NCBI GenBank assembly: GCA_905182985.1
Contig: CAJJDN010000034.1
Coordinates: 167,730-231,729, forward strand
Length of the DNA: 64,000 nucleotides
Direction of reading: 5' to 3'
Origin: Paramecium sonneborni
Taxonomy: Eukaryota > Ciliophora > Oligohymenophorea > Peniculida > Parameciidae
Numbering within the stretch: position 1 is the first letter of the stretch; each line of letters opens with the position of its first letter. The position numbers were made by a program, and so were the translations under genes. A model generated the notes under the pieces. It made no database searches, had not been told where the DNA came from, and saw only the letters and a program-made list of their open reading frames with translations. Shown one piece after another: positions 1 to 13,867 of this stretch.

Positions 1-859
1 TCATTGTATTTTTTCATAAGTACTTCAGGAGCAATATAATATGGCTATGATTTGATTAATAATTTACAGTCCCGAGTCTTTTGGTCATATTTTTGTGATT
101 GTCAAATCTCCTAGAAGTGCCGAAGTCAATTATTTTAAGTTATGCATCTTCATCTGTAGAAGTAAAGATTATATTTTCAGGTTTGAGATCTCTATGTACA
201 ATTTATTTGGAATGACAATAAGCTACAGCTGATAATATTTGCTTCATAATATTGGCTGCATCTCTTTCGCAAAAGGTTTTTGCTTTTTATATTCTATCAA
301 ACAATTCGCCACCATTAAGAAATCTAAAAATGAGGGAGTTAAATACTCAGTAATCAAATAATAGCACTTTTCATCTTAGAATAATTCTTAAAGCTTAACA
401 ATATTTGGATGATCAAGATCCTTTAAGATGTGCATCTCTTAAAATAATTTTGATTCTTCTTCTTCGAATAAACAATCTTTTTTGATTGCTTTCATTGCTC
501 TAACAATTCCTATAACAATAGAGAAAAAATAATTACCAGTTTTTTTATTGGTTACCAATGAGACTTAGCCATAAGCACCTACAAACATTTAATTTTATTA
601 GTACCTTCTCCGAGAGCTTTACCTATAGAGTATTGACTGAAAAGGTCTTCTCTTTTCATATGAATAAAGAGATCTGGACTAAGTTTCAGATAGGTTGACT
701 TTTCTAAAAATAAGAACAATGTTTACTTGTGTCTTATGTGGTTAACTATTTATAATTTTGATTGAGATCTATGGGTTTGATCTCAATTTCTGTAGTATTA
801 TCTTAAATCATATATAGAGTATTACTGAGAAGTTCTTGTGAGCAACAAATATTACCCAT
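1..859 (-). CDS. Calcium-dependent protein kinase (CDPK-like), 5' part, cut by window edge
   Basis: Serine/threonine kinase read on the minus strand with TAA/TAG as Gln. It begins MGNICCS, a typical N-myristoylation and palmitoylation start, followed by about 60 variable residues. The kinase domain shows a glycine loop (GEGAYGQV), the VAIK-type lysine in RAMKAIKK, the catalytic loop [11 protein letters not shown] as DFGTSRR, and the activation-segment end GTPYYIAPEVL. The sequence then leaves the window, so EF hands cannot be checked. Four short introns restore the frame: 704-726, 579-604, 510-536 and 45-67 (23-27 nt, GTA...TAG on the minus strand). The loop and residues around HRD resemble the complete CDPK at 37679-39228. 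It is transcribed divergently from the giant membrane-protein gene 165 bp away. CDPK identity is by family resemblance; the kinase assignment itself is secure. Confidence 0.9.
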
Positions 860-1024
860 TTAAATGTTAATGATTAAATAAAAATATTACTTAAATCTAG
901 AGCAAGTATTATGATCAAAATAAAATAAGTTTGGGAGATAGAATAGAAAGTGTGAAAAAACAGATGAAATGAATTATATAAATTTTGGAGATTATCAATT
1001 ATAAAACAAAGAATTTAAAATTTA

Positions 1025-4000
1025 ATGAAATTAGAAATAACATTTCTTCTGTTTCTGGTATCAATAACAGTAAATATTAAATATAAAAAGGTTAGAATTA
1101 ATAGGATGAATATAAAACAGGTTGTAAGAGTGAAGGAAGTCAATGTCAACAAAAATGTGATGATGGATATTAGTTATGTGATGCAAAAAATAAAATAAGA
1201 TGCGAATATGGTTATTTTAAATTGAACTTTAATAATGAGAGTTATTGTGTGAAGTGGTATTATAATTATAAGTTAAAATAGTCCATAATCATTCATAGAT
1301 AAAATGATTTACTTATGTATGGATTGTAGAGAGAACTCAGAGACTTGGTAGAATTTTAGAATGTGTACTTACAATTATGCAATTACAGATGGAGATGAAA
1401 ATGGAGCATTTAGAAAACTTCAAATTAGTGAAACTCAAATTTATAATATAATTGAAGTACCTTCTTAGTCAGTAGGAGGAAAGAAAAGTTTTGAAACGGA
1501 ATTATGTGAGGGTTGTTTAAAATTTTGTGATGATGGAGATGAAGGAGATGAAGGAGATGAAGGAAATTAATGTAGTCTTCTTTTAGATCCTAATGATGTA
1601 ACTCATAAAGGTATATTTTGTGGAGATGGATATTACTTTGAAAATGATCTATGCAATACTTGTCCATTTAATAAATGCAAATAATGTTCTAGTCAGTATT
1701 GTTATGAATGTTTTGATGGTTATGCCATTAATGATAATTATGATTGTATCCCATGTTTTGAAGGTTGTTCAAAATGTGAATTCGCTGGAGTTATTATATG
1801 CTTAGAATGTATCCAAGATGATTACAATTATTTGGTGCTCATGGAAGAAGGCTAAAAATGTTCTTATTGTGATTATGGATGCAGAAGATGTTAAGTCGAA
1901 TATGTCGATGGCTATGAATAACAACGATGTACCTAATGTTAGTAAGGTTATGTTGTATCAAATGAAGGATCTTGGTGTGAATATTAAGAAGATAGTAATT
2001 GTCAAATCAGTTATTATCAATATTCAAAGGATGATGGCGCCACCATTCTATAAACTTATAAATTAGGTTTTGAAATCGTTATCGATTATGATGCAAAGTA
2101 ATAATGTTATAAGTGCAAATCTGGATTTAAGGTTGAAGAAGGAAAATGTGAAAAAATTTTAGATCCAAATTAAAAATGTGTTTCTGAGGATTAAAATAAA
2201 TAGCTTTGTTATGAATGCAAAGATTATTAATTATTGAAATATTTAAATACAGCAAACTCTGTAACAAATAGTTGTGATGAAAGTTAAGATTGCAGAAAAA
2301 AGATTAAATATTGTTTACAATGCATTTCATATATTGTTAATACAGTTGAGTAATTCTAATGTCTTAAATGTGAAAAAGGATACTATCCTGATATTTTTTC
2401 AAATCTATGTTTACCATGTCCTTCTAGATGTGATGAATGTTGGTAATACACTAATAGTTACAATATTGCTGCCTATTTACAATTGTAATTAGCTGGAATA
2501 GATTATAATTAATTTTTAAAAGACTTAGAATTAATCAAAAAAGAAAAACTTAATGAACCCTTATGTTCAACTTGTCAAGAAGGATTCTACTTATACAATA
2601 ACTAATGCAAAGGATGTACTGATAGTTGTGTTCCTTCAGACTTTAAAACTAAAGATTCTGAATGTTTATATTTAGATGATACTGCCTACTGTGCAAAATG
2701 TCCTATACCATCTTCATAACAATCATTAACTGCTGATAATAGTGAATGTAATGAATGTCCAAATAATTGTATTGCTTGTAGAGAAAGAACTCAAGATGAA
2801 ATTAATCTTGTTAATCCTTTCTTTAATCCTGATTTTGATCAATTAAACAAATATAGCAATTTTTGTTATAAGACCAAATAACCACATGAAAATTAAAACA
2901 TCTATATTGACTCATTTTTTGGTGTTCCTATTACTTGTACTAAAGATCCAAATTTCAAAGGATGTGAAAAAAAATTAGAAACTATTGTAATTGTTTCTTG
3001 TGGTGAAACTAGTACTACATAACCTAATGTGATTAAACTATAGGAAATTTATAAAAAATAAAAAACTAAAATTGTTACTCTTTTTTTACAAAAATTAGAA
3101 AATGCTTAACAATATAATAAATACAATTAGGAAACTGTTACTCATATTAATATCAATATTAAATTCATTTCTGATTTCAATAATGTTTGTGTCTTTGAAA
3201 AACCCTTTTAGATTAAATCAGGTTTTTAAAGAAATGTTTTTACACTTTAAAAATTATCAATTGTAATAGATGGTCAAAATTCTGTATTCAAATAAACTGG
3301 TAGAATGATACTTTAGGATTATTCTTCTGTTTCAGTTGAAAATGTCTTTTTCAAAGAAAAAACATCTGGTGAATTTGGATTGGAAATTCTTGGGTAAAAA
3401 ACTATGTTTACTATGTCAAATTGTAAAGTCTTTAAAGAAAATGTTGCGAGTGCATTTAATATAGTCTTATAAAATACAATATTTATAAAATTGTAATTAG
3501 TCGAATTTGAAAATCTTAAAAATGAAAATTTTATTAATCAAACTTCAACCAATTAATTTCTTGAATAAGGAGTATATATCATAGAAGATGTTCATGTAAA
3601 GAATAGTGAAATTAATGATGTTCTTATAACAGTAAATCAATTGGGAGCAAATAATATTTTGTAAATTAATTCCCTCAAATTCACAAATACTAACATCACA
3701 AATACAGCTATCTTTTCAGATATAATTACTACTACAAGCTATAGCGTAATAGTAGATAATCTTAAATTAATTTTATGTACAGTTACAAATGGAAGTATTT
3801 TTAATTTAGCTTTAGTCAAATCTTTTGAAGCCAAAAACTTAGAAAGTGTTTTAACATTATATCAATAAGGATCAAATTATGTAATTAGTCCTACTTTAAT
3901 GATAGAAAAATTCTTTTGCTATCGTTCTCTATTTGCTAATAACTCTGAACTCATAGTTTCCAATAATTAAATTTATAATTCAGATCAGAAAAGTAGCATA

Positions 4001-7000
4001 TCATAATTTTATTTTAAAAAGATAACATTTAGAAATAATATTTGTTAAAATATTAATTGTTTAATGGTAATTTCTACACCTCTTAATAGTTTTGGAATAA
4101 ATTCTAATGTATGGATTGAATATTTAATCATCTAAGATTTATAAGTCTAATCTATAAGTTAAATGAATATTGATTCAGTTTCATCAGCCTTAATTTCTTT
4201 ATAAAATATAGGAAACGTTTTAATAAATGATATAACAATTAGTAATACTCAAGGTTTCTCCAGTTTCTTTATTGGATAATCGTAATCTATTAAAATAGTG
4301 AATGTATATTATTTTCTATACATTTATAATGAAATGCTTTATGAATATGATGAAACTATAACTGAAGATTTTGAAGTAGATCCTAATCTCAACAATTTTA
4401 TTCTTGTAACCAATCCTTTTAATAATTTGTTACCTAATTCGGCTGATTGTGCTTTTAGAAAATAGAATGAATATCAATTCAATTCTTATCTAATTTACAT
4501 AGAAGGATTTATAGGGTCTATTGAAATGGATTACATAGAAGTTTATGATAATCTTTTTATTGATAGATCTGCAATTGTAATAAAATCCTATCAAAACTTA
4601 TAATACATGTAAATGGAAACCATCTTATTAAAAAATCTGTTTTTCGATAATAATAAACTTGCTTCAACATTAAATGGAAAAGAAATGAGCTTAATTACAA
4701 TTGATTCACAACAAAATTAAAATATCACCATAACTAATGCTTAATTTAATTAAAATCATTTACATCAAATAACTGATTCATAAACAAGCCAAACTCCAGC
4801 TTTATTATTGATTATCTCTCCAAATTCATTATTAAATTTAGTTGATTCTTATTTCAATTACAATCGTATTTCAAAATCAACAAATGGATTGATGTGGATC
4901 AAAGTGGATTCATTTCTTCTTATTAATTGCTATTTTTAAAAAACAAATATCTTAGATCTTTAATGGTTGGATTATCTTGAAGAATAACAATTAATAACAA
5001 ATGATACATAAACAACTGCTATTAATCTAAGTAATATAATTATTATTAATATTTTTAGAATTATTCTTTTAAATTTAATCTCAAGGATCAAATCTATATA
5101 TTATAGGTAAATTCATTTACATTGAGAATCTGGAAATAATTGAATCTTTTGGTTAGTCTGCAGCTGGAATTTTTATAGAACTATTAGAAGGAATTGTGAC
5201 AATCAAGGAATCACATTTTAAAAATATTTAAAGCAGTTTATAATTAGCTGATGGTTCATAAGGAGGGTGTTTAACAATAAATTCTGATAGTTCTGAAATG
5301 CAATTAGAATTACATTCTGTTACTATGACTAATTGCACTGCAAGAATTAGTGGAGGTTGCATTTATATTTATCCTACAAAATTTAAGCAAAGTATCTTAT
5401 TAAAAAACTCTTAATTCTACTTTTGTCAATCTTTGGGTTATTCATTTATAAGTAATCCATTTTTAGAATCAACCAATAAACCCTTAATAGAATTTTAGAA
5501 TATTATTGTAGGTGATAATAATTATGATAACTTCATTTAAAATTTACCAGATCTATCACTTCTAGATTAATTGAAATTAACTGAAAATTCAGGAATATAT
5601 TATCAATACACAGGATAATTAACTATTAGAAATTCTGTTTTCACTAATTTTAAATATGTGAGTATAATTAAAGCAATAGCTATGACTGATATATTTATAT
5701 CTTAAAGTAAGTTTATAAGGAATGTTCTTTTTTTGATGCCACTTTTAGATCTCTAAATGACACCAACTGTCTAAAATCAGATCCAAGTAATAGATTCACA
5801 ATTTGTTGATAATTGGTCTATTGAAATCAATTCTATAGTAAATAAATGTGATGGATTTATTAAAAAAGGACTAAGCTAAACTTTGAGTTAATAAAGTTGT
5901 GATTAAATTATGTACATCATAGAATTTTAGAATTACTAAAATCAAGATGAAGAGAGTTGGAATAGTCTTTTATATTTAGAATCTTATAATTAATATAATG
6001 AAAATGATAAATATGAATCTGTCTATTCATATACTACTTTTGATGTTGATACAGTTTAAGTTATTTAAAGATTTAATTCAACAACAAATACAACTTTGAT
6101 AAATTGTGTTCTTTAGAATATGCTTAAGTAATAAATATTGATTAATATTTAGTTTGACATTAGAGGCTGGATAAATATTAAGTACTTCTATAATCAAGAT
6201 AAAAAGTGTATTTAGTAATTCTTTTTTAAATTTTGAAAAGTTAAGTATTGCTTCGAATAGATGTTAAAGATGTTATGGAGGTTTAGTGTAAATATTGGGA
6301 GTAAATGTAGGAAGTTCAACAGATACCAAACTATTTTTAAATCAGATAAATTGTAAAGATAATACAGTAGGATATTATGGATGCTTATTAATATAAAAGG
6401 ATATAGAGTTGAGTCCCTTTGTACCAAATTAAAACATTTTGGATTTGAACATTAATTAATTTTCAAAAAATAGATTACTGTAATTAAGTGAAAATTATAC
6501 AGTTTCTATAGTTGGATCAACATTTTCATCAAATAGAGCAAGTGTTGGATCAAGCATAAGTTTATCAGGGTTAAATGTTTTAGTAAAAGAATGTGTATTT
6601 TCAGATAATCTAGCTAGTTTAGCTGGAGCTGCAATTTATTATAAAAATTTTGGTGGAGATTTGGATACTTCGTTATATGTTTACAATTTATCTTTTCTAA
6701 ATAATAGAGCTTAAGTTGGAGCTGCTTTCTATTTAATTGATAAGGAATTAGCAGATGTAGATTCCTTATTAATAACATTTTAATATAATAATGCTTCTAT
6801 GATGGCCAGTAATATTCAGGAAAATTCAAGAAGATAAACTATTTCTATGAATTATGGTTCCTATCTAAAAGTTTAAGTTTATAGGAATCTAAGTGGTGAT
6901 TTGAATTTAGATGGAAATATTGATAGTGTTAATGAAAGAATAAGGGAAAATATATCTTTAGATTATCATATAATTGGTAATTATCCTGAGAAAACTAATT

Positions 7001-9826
7001 TGCTTATTCTGCCTTCAGGATAATCAATTAATACATATTAATATTTTTTAGAAGAAACTCAAGAATATATTCCTTATGAATGGATATTTAGAGTTATTAA
7101 TTTGAATAGATTTTATGAACCAATTGTAAATGATGATGAGGGTGATAAGTGTTATATATTTGGTAGAATATAAAGTTTTTAAAATTATTCTGACAATCTA
7201 GTTTTTACAAATAATTTTACATCTCCTAATGAAATGATTTTTAGCAAGAATTAAAAAGGCTATGCACTTGATGATATGTAATTAATTTTTGACCCATAAT
7301 TTGATAAGAATTATTATTTGGAATTAAAAAGTAATATAAATTGATAAATTAGTAAAATGTGATAAAATGGCCATTCCTGTATATGCAGATCCTCCAGACT
7401 ATAGTATAATAGGATACAATATGGGTTATGAATTAATGTTAAATGTGAGAACATTTCCATGTTAAAAAGGAGAAGTATACTAACTTGGTCGTTGTATACC
7501 ATGCAGTCCAAAATTAAATTAATATTCTGTTACTATAGGAGCTGTTTTATGCTCATAATTTAATTCTGATTATATGATAGCTATAAAACAATCATCCATA
7601 AAATTGAAACCTGGATATTGGAGACCTGATTATGATAATGATTAATCTTAATATTGTGAGAATTTTGATACTAATTGTAATGGAGGTTGGGTACCTGGTA
7701 ATCCTTCTTGTTATACAGGACATATAGGAGCATTATGTGAATCATGTGATCTATATCAAACATTTAATGATGAAAGATATACTCAAACATCAGCATATAA
7801 ATGTGCGAGATGTGAACCTACAATGTAATTAAATTACATAGTTTTGGTAGCAACATCAATTACATCATTTATTTCAATGATTTTAGCAGTAAAAGGAAGT
7901 TATTTATCATCTATGTAATTTATTATTGAAGATACTCTTGATAAATGGGGAGTGCTTTTAAAAAGCTCTGAAAGTGATTTGGCTGTATTAATGAAAGTTC
8001 TTACGAATTACTTTTAAATTATTTAGTTTATTGCTTCATTTTAAATAACAATTCCAAGTACAATTAAATAAACAGCAAAAACTGGAGGTAATCCAACTGA
8101 GAGTACTACAACTGCTATGGATTGTCTCTATGTAACAATGTCTGATTTAGATGTTTTATACTTTAGAATGGTTTGGGCATTCATCCAACCATCCATATAT
8201 TTAGTAGGATTCTATATTGTTTACTTTATAGGTGTAATAATTAAAATGGTTCCTTATAAGATTAATATTATCACAACAGCCTTAATTTATTAATTCCTAT
8301 ATTTACAACCTACTTATGTTGAAGGATTTATTGTTCTAGCATCCTCTAGAACTGTTAGTGGTTATTAATATGTGTAAAGAGATGTTGCTTATAGATATGA
8401 TAGTGATAGACATTAATATTATCTCTTGAGATTCATTATGCCTATGTTACTTGTTTGGGTCTTAATCTTGCCATTTTTATTTATGTTTTTAGTTTTCAAA
8501 AATAGAAAAACTATTAATACTAAGTAAACCAAATTGATTTATGGTTTCTTTTATCTTGAATACTAACTTAATAGTTATCTATGGGAATTCGTTAAATTAT
8601 TCCAAAAAGAATTTATGGTCATTATTTTAGCATTTTATGAAGATCAAGTTACAGTTAAAGGTTTACTACTAGTAGTTGTCATGTTCCTTTATGGATTTTA
8701 CTAAATCTAAGTATCTCCCTATAGCAACAAAAGACTCAATATGCTTGATAGATATTCTACTGTTATCTTGTCCATTTCATTAGCTATGGGAGTCTTACTA
8801 AAATCTTGTTAAGATTAAGATTTTGGATATTTATTTATAATTGTCGCTATTATCTTAGTTTTGATAAATGTTCCATTCCTTTTATCAATTATTTATTATA
8901 TTTTTGAAGGCTACATAATCAAATTATCACCAATTCTTGATAAAATTAGGGATGTTCTTAATGAAAAATACCCCAATTTAGGTGAAAGACATCCTTGGTT
9001 AAGACCATATTTGTATAATAAAGCTAAAATGGCTATTAAAGTTAAGGCATATTGGGGAATTCTTAGAGAAGCTGTTGTAGATACCAATAAAATTTGTAAA
9101 CAGCATAATCTTAAGTTTAAAAAGATTTTCCCACCTTATGCAAAAGCAGATGAAGAAGGCGTTTATGGATTAGAAAATGTTTCTGTTAGAGCTAAACAAA
9201 AAATTAATGAAGATTTATAACCTTTAATTAACGAGTCTTTAAGTCCTGGCAATGAAGATGCATTAAGAGTACAATAGCCAAGTGCAATCAGAATCTAAAA
9301 TTTACAAAATAATGGAGTAGTTTAACAAGGTCAATTTTTTACTTCTTCATTTATTACCAACTTAAACTAAGAATAGGTAGCCATAACTGGTTAAGGTGTT
9401 GAATAATGGCCCGATTAAACATAATATGAAGGATTAATTGTTAATGGTAAAAAATAAGGTAAAGGTATATTAAAGTGGCCATTTAGAGAAGATTAAGTTT
9501 AGCAAGAATAATATGAAGGTGAATTTGATAATAATCTTTTTGATGGTTATGGAGTGTATAAATGGAGCGATGGAAAAGTATATGAGGGAAGGTGGAAATA
9601 AGGTAAAAGACAAGGATATGGAAAATATTAAGGAACAAATCAATAGTATGAAGGTGAATTTAAAGAGGATATGTATGAAGGTTAAGGAACTTTAAAAATT
9701 GGGGATAAACTTATTTCTGGTAATTTCGTTAAAGGCAAGATGAATGGTGAAATGGAAATTAAAATTGGTAAAAAGAAAAGAAGAGGAATTTGGAAAGAGG
9801 GAGTATTTGAGAAGTGGATTGATTGA
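1025..9826 (+). CDS. Giant Cys-rich multi-pass membrane protein with C-terminal MORN repeats
   Basis: About 2,888 residues if five introns are removed (26 nt at 1070-1095, 28 nt at 1254-1281, and others near 5033, 6211 and 7330); the remainder is divisible by three. It starts with a signal peptide (MKLEITFLLFLVSIT). The first ~650 residues are full of CxxC pairs of the growth-factor-receptor/furin-like type, including a GDEGDEGDEG stretch. A long Asn/Ile/Ser-rich region follows that looks like a beta-helix (pectin-lyase-like). A second Cys-rich patch (7440-7830) precedes several membrane spans (about 7830-8900). The cytoplasmic tail contains HPWLRPYLYNKAKMAI and then MORN repeats (for example YEGEFDNNLFDGYGVYKW, KVYEGRWKQGKRQGYGKY) up to TGA at 9824. 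The ectodomain/membrane layout matches large ciliate surface proteins. The MORN tail suggests a link to membrane lipid or cortex. Exact exon borders in the middle are inferred. Confidence 0.85.
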
Positions 9827-10281
9827 TTAAGAATAATTTATATTGCAAAAAAATTCAAAATTTATTAAATTTATTTAAATTATAAAAAAATTCATATAAA
9901 ATAGTAATTTTTATTAAAAAAATAAATAAATTTGATTTATTCATATAATTTTTGTGATTTAATGATTTCTTAAAGCTTTATTAACTTTAACTAAAAATTC
10001 TTTTTCAATAATTGAAACTTAATATCTGTTTTGAGTCAAAAACACTTATTTAAATTTAAACAATCTAATTGAAGTTTAAAAGATCAATACTCAAATTTTG
10101 AATGTTTTCAATAATGATAATAAATTTATGTTTGACTTCTGTAGTAAATTTGAATAGAATGTTTTGAAATATGAAATAGAATTTTATAAGTTTCTAATAT
10201 TAAAAATAAAGACATATAATTTAATGTAATATATAAAAATAATATAATGTATATTATTATATATTTAACTTAATTATTGGA
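9827..10281. other. AT-rich intergenic region
   Basis: The 455 bp between two convergent genes are almost pure A/T with no open frame of note. They must hold both polyadenylation regions. Nothing else is recognisable. Confidence 0.6.
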
Positions 10282-11773
10282 TCATAAGCCTTTATCAAGT
10301 TTTCTAAATCTTGCTTCCAACTCATCAAGAGTTTATACATTTGTATTATTATTATTATTATTTGTTTATTGACCAATAGGCTATTATGGTAGTATTACTG
10401 GCTAGATCTATGGCTATTAAGGAGTTTAGAATGACTAAGGAGTTTTCATATTTTAACTAGCCATAATTTAAGGACCTTTATATTGAAATAAATTAAAAAT
10501 ACCTGAATTAAGACCTGCATATGGATTTGAAGAACCATTCGTTTAACCAAATCCTGCTGGAGGTTGATTACCATATAATTAATTATTAGGTTAATTATAT
10601 AAACCAGTTTATGGAGGAGGTTAATTAGCAAAATTATTTGGGAAACCTTAAGGTTAAGATCCTAAACCTCCTTAAGATTAATTACCAAAACCTCCTTATG
10701 TTCCAAAACCTCCTTATGTTCCAAAACCTCCTTAAGATTAATTACCAAAACCCCCTTATGGCTATCCAAATCCTTAGGGTTGATTACCAAAACCTCCTTA
10801 AGGTTGATTAGTAAATCCTCCTTGTGGTTATCCAAATCCTCCTTAAGGTTAATTACCAAATCCTCCTTGAGGTTAATTACCAAATCCTCCTCCTTATGGT
10901 TAATTACTAAATCCTCCTTAAGGATAATTACCCAATCCTCCTTATGGTTATACAAAACCTCCTTACATTCCAAAATCAGTTTATCCTTAATAAGTACCTG
11001 GTTATGAAAAAGGTTCTGGATGAGATCCAAAAGGTACTCCAAAACCTTAATTTGGAGGTGGAATAAATTATTATTATTAACCAAATACTTACTAATCTAA
11101 TAATATTCCTCCTGAAGCAGGTTTGAGAAATTTAGAGCTAAATTAATGTCCTGAAGCATTTAATTATTCTTCACTGAATCCATATTTTTCTGCAAATTTT
11201 AATGCAAATTCATTCACTTCATTAGCATCAGGTAAAGGATTTTTATAAAGTTACCTCAATTCTTAATCAACATTCATTAATTTGCTTGTGTCATTAAAGC
11301 CAGGACCGAAATAGAATATCATAAGATCTTTAAATTCCATTACTTACTCTAAGTTTAAATTGTCGGCTGCAAAAAGGATACTTTCAATATATGGCATGAC
11401 GTCTGATATTTTTGAATGATCTCCTCCGCATCTAAAGATTCTAATTGATTAATCTTTAACAATATCACAATATCTAAGTTAATTTCACATTAGTATACCT
11501 AATAACAATGTTACAAGTTTCTATAAACCGAACATCTTGGACCAACTGTTTGAGCTTCTGGTACTCTTCAACCATTATTCTAGAAGGACTTCTTAACATT
11601 TCATTTAAAGCTTTCTCTTTCATTAATGCTTAATTCGTTCTTTTGTCTCTGTTTAATTCCACATAGCCTTTTACCTAAAAATATAAAGATTTACTTACTT
11701 TTAAGCATGCCACTTCGATTTGAAATTATGTGATCTATTTACTCTAAGGTGCTTTTGGTTATTAAGTTCCCAT
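10282..11773 (-). CDS. IST1-like ESCRT-III regulator with Gly/Phe/Gln-rich tail
   Basis: 480 residues after removing introns 11675-11698 (24 nt) and 11474-11498 (25 nt). The N-terminal ~190 residues look like the IST1 helical domain. A basic stretch (VELNRDKRTNQALMKEKA) leads into RSPSRIMVEEY and FIETCNIVIRYCDIV. After this come VMPYIESILFAAD, EFKDLMIFYFG and a final helix pair ending NEFALKFAEKYGF, in the same order as the IST1 family. IST1 binds Vps4 and ESCRT-III on endosomes and at membrane scission sites. The remaining ~250 residues are repeats such as GGFGN, GGFGTQ and GGFGNQSQ, which are low complexity and glutamine-rich. They end in a short charged tail (LDELEARFRKLDKGL). No MIT-interacting motif was pinned down. 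Family call is by pattern only. Confidence 0.62.
10640..11090 (-). repeat. Tandem coding repeats of GGFGN/Q type
   Basis: On the plus strand this shows as many copies of cctcctta(a/t)g-type units with ccaaa(a/t)cctcc, 21-30 bp apart. They encode the GGFGNQ-like repeats of the IST1-like protein. The repeats also create long shadow frames on both strands (for example a Leu/Lys/Glu frame on the minus strand) that should not be taken as genes. Confidence 0.85.
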
Positions 11774-12162
11774 GAATATGGATTTAATTGTTTAAAATAA
11801 TATATATCATCATATGATCATTCAATGATTAAATTAAAATAATATTTTTGCCAAAATAATAAAATATATAATGGTATATATAATTTAAGAAGTTCTTCAC
11901 TGAAAAAGAAAAGTATTTATTTACTTAATTTTTAGTAGTATTGTTTGACTCAAATATAAAAACAAAAAAAGCAAAGAAAAATTGATAGTTAAAACCAAGA
12001 ACCAAAAAAAATACAGAGAAATCAAACATCATGAAGATGTGTTATTAAATTTAGAATCTATTTTCCTTATAATACTTTTCATGATATTTACATGAATTAC
12101 TTTATAAATTTATAAGAATTTTTTTAAATTTATCTTGAATATTATCTTAGCATAAAAAATTA
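11774..12162. other. Intergenic region
   Basis: 389 bp of A/T-rich sequence between the start of the IST1-like gene and the start of the RBR pseudogene. No coding or structural signal is seen. It should contain the promoters of both. Confidence 0.5.
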
Positions 12163-12699
12163 ATGGAAACCCTTATTCAATTATTAAAAAATTAAACTTT
12201 CCAACATTTTTAAAGATTAACTCAGCAAGAAATTTAATTGCCAAAAGGCTAAAAAAAGAAAGGGTTTGGAAATTTTTAAGATATAACAGAAATGTCAAGA
12301 GATGAGCATTAATAAGAAAAAATAGAATATTATTATGGCGATTTTATTTTAAGAGATAATTCCAGAAGTTAATGTTTATTTAAATATATACTATAAGATG
12401 ATTCTATTAACAAAAAGAAATTATGATACAATAGAATTTATTAAGGTAAAAAGAGTCTTTAATCCCCCTAAAAGAATGAAAGAAGAATTATCACTATAAA
12501 AGAACCTAATATGTCATCTTAAAGTGGATAGGAAATTGTGGGTTTTATGATAAAAAAGAAGGGATTTTAATATTTACATTAGATAATGATACTGGGTGAT
12601 TTTGGCAGGAATGGAATTTAATGATAAGGATTAGCTGGATGAAATTGAGAGTCATGAAAGATTTATGGAAAATTTGATTAAAGAGAAATAATTAAGGAC

Positions 12700-13866
12700 A
12701 TAAATTGAAGAACGGAGATCTTAAAATTAGGAATCAAGACTTTTGAAGAGGTTGAAGAATTTTTAATTAAGAGAAAATAAAATTAAAATAAAGTTTATGT
12801 TTATGTTTAAGATTCTTAAGGATAAGTATTATTTTAAAGATGAACAACATTCATAAATGTATTTCATGGAAAAGATTAAAATTAATCATTTTTTGAAAAA
12901 GAATAATAACTTTGCTAGAAATAAGGATTGAGCGAATAAGAATATTATTATATTTAAAGATATACTTGTTAGAGAATCAGTTAAAATGGAATGATCTAAT
13001 TAGAATTTTGGTTATTTGATTATTAAAGGATTAATTCATTATACAGAATGAATAAAATAATTATTTTTAATTTTGATATAGCAAACATCATGAAAAAAGA
13101 AACTTAATCAGATTTATCAATAGTTTAACAAAATGAATACTTATTAGAAATTGAGATCTGAATCAAATAAATTTCTTTGTGATATCAAAATAATTTTGAA
13201 AAACCTTAAAATTTTGGTTTTTAATAAGATGGAACTAAACTAATATCGAACGAAGATTTTAACCATTAATAAGAATATTCTATAGAAGATCTAAATAAAG
13301 TAGCTACTCTTGCATTAATAAAATAATTATAACAGTAGATGAAAAATTTGTAAAGAAAAAAATAAATTGAATCTGATTAAGTAGATTAGACAACTTATTT
13401 TTCTAATTTAATTGAATAAAATGTTATACCTTTAGAATAATGTTTTCATATTTTTCATATAAATTTTCTCAAAGAATTATTGGGATGGTACATAATGAAA
13501 AAAGAAAATCGATAATTCTTCTAGAATAAAATTGTGAAAAGGAGATAATCATATATGATATTTTTCAAATTGTTGGAAATAAAAAGAAGGAGGAAACTCT
13601 GGACTACACATTAAATATTACTTTTGATGATCATGCTTCTAACCTCTCTTGGTATCCAACTCAAGATTGCTAATATGCTTTTGTTTTAGGAAATTCAGAT
13701 GATAAAATTCATTTTGGTTGTCTTAAATGTAAAATAATATTGCTTAAATTGAAGAGTCATTTTTCCTAAATCCTAAAGTTTTAAAGAGTGTTAAATTACA
13801 AACACAAGAGATTAAATTGATAAAAAAATTTTGAAAATTTTGTTAAGGATCATAAATTAAAGATGT
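12700..13866. repeat. Direct repeat, copy 1 (1,167 bp), unmerged contig end
   Basis: The stretch beginning ataaattgaagaacggagat is repeated base for base after the N at 13867, with a constant offset of 1,168. No divergence was seen by eye. Confidence 0.9.
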
Positions 13867-13867
13867 N
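13867..13867. other. Single-N assembly join
   Basis: One N separates two identical 1,167-bp blocks. This is what results when two contigs with overlapping ends are joined without merging the overlap. Confidence 0.9.

Noticed and set aside
10662..11084. 140-codon minus-strand frame rich in LKEDLVINHKED, and plus-strand frame at 10780-11007
   Set aside because: Both are alternate frames of the GGFGNQ repeats of the IST1-like gene.
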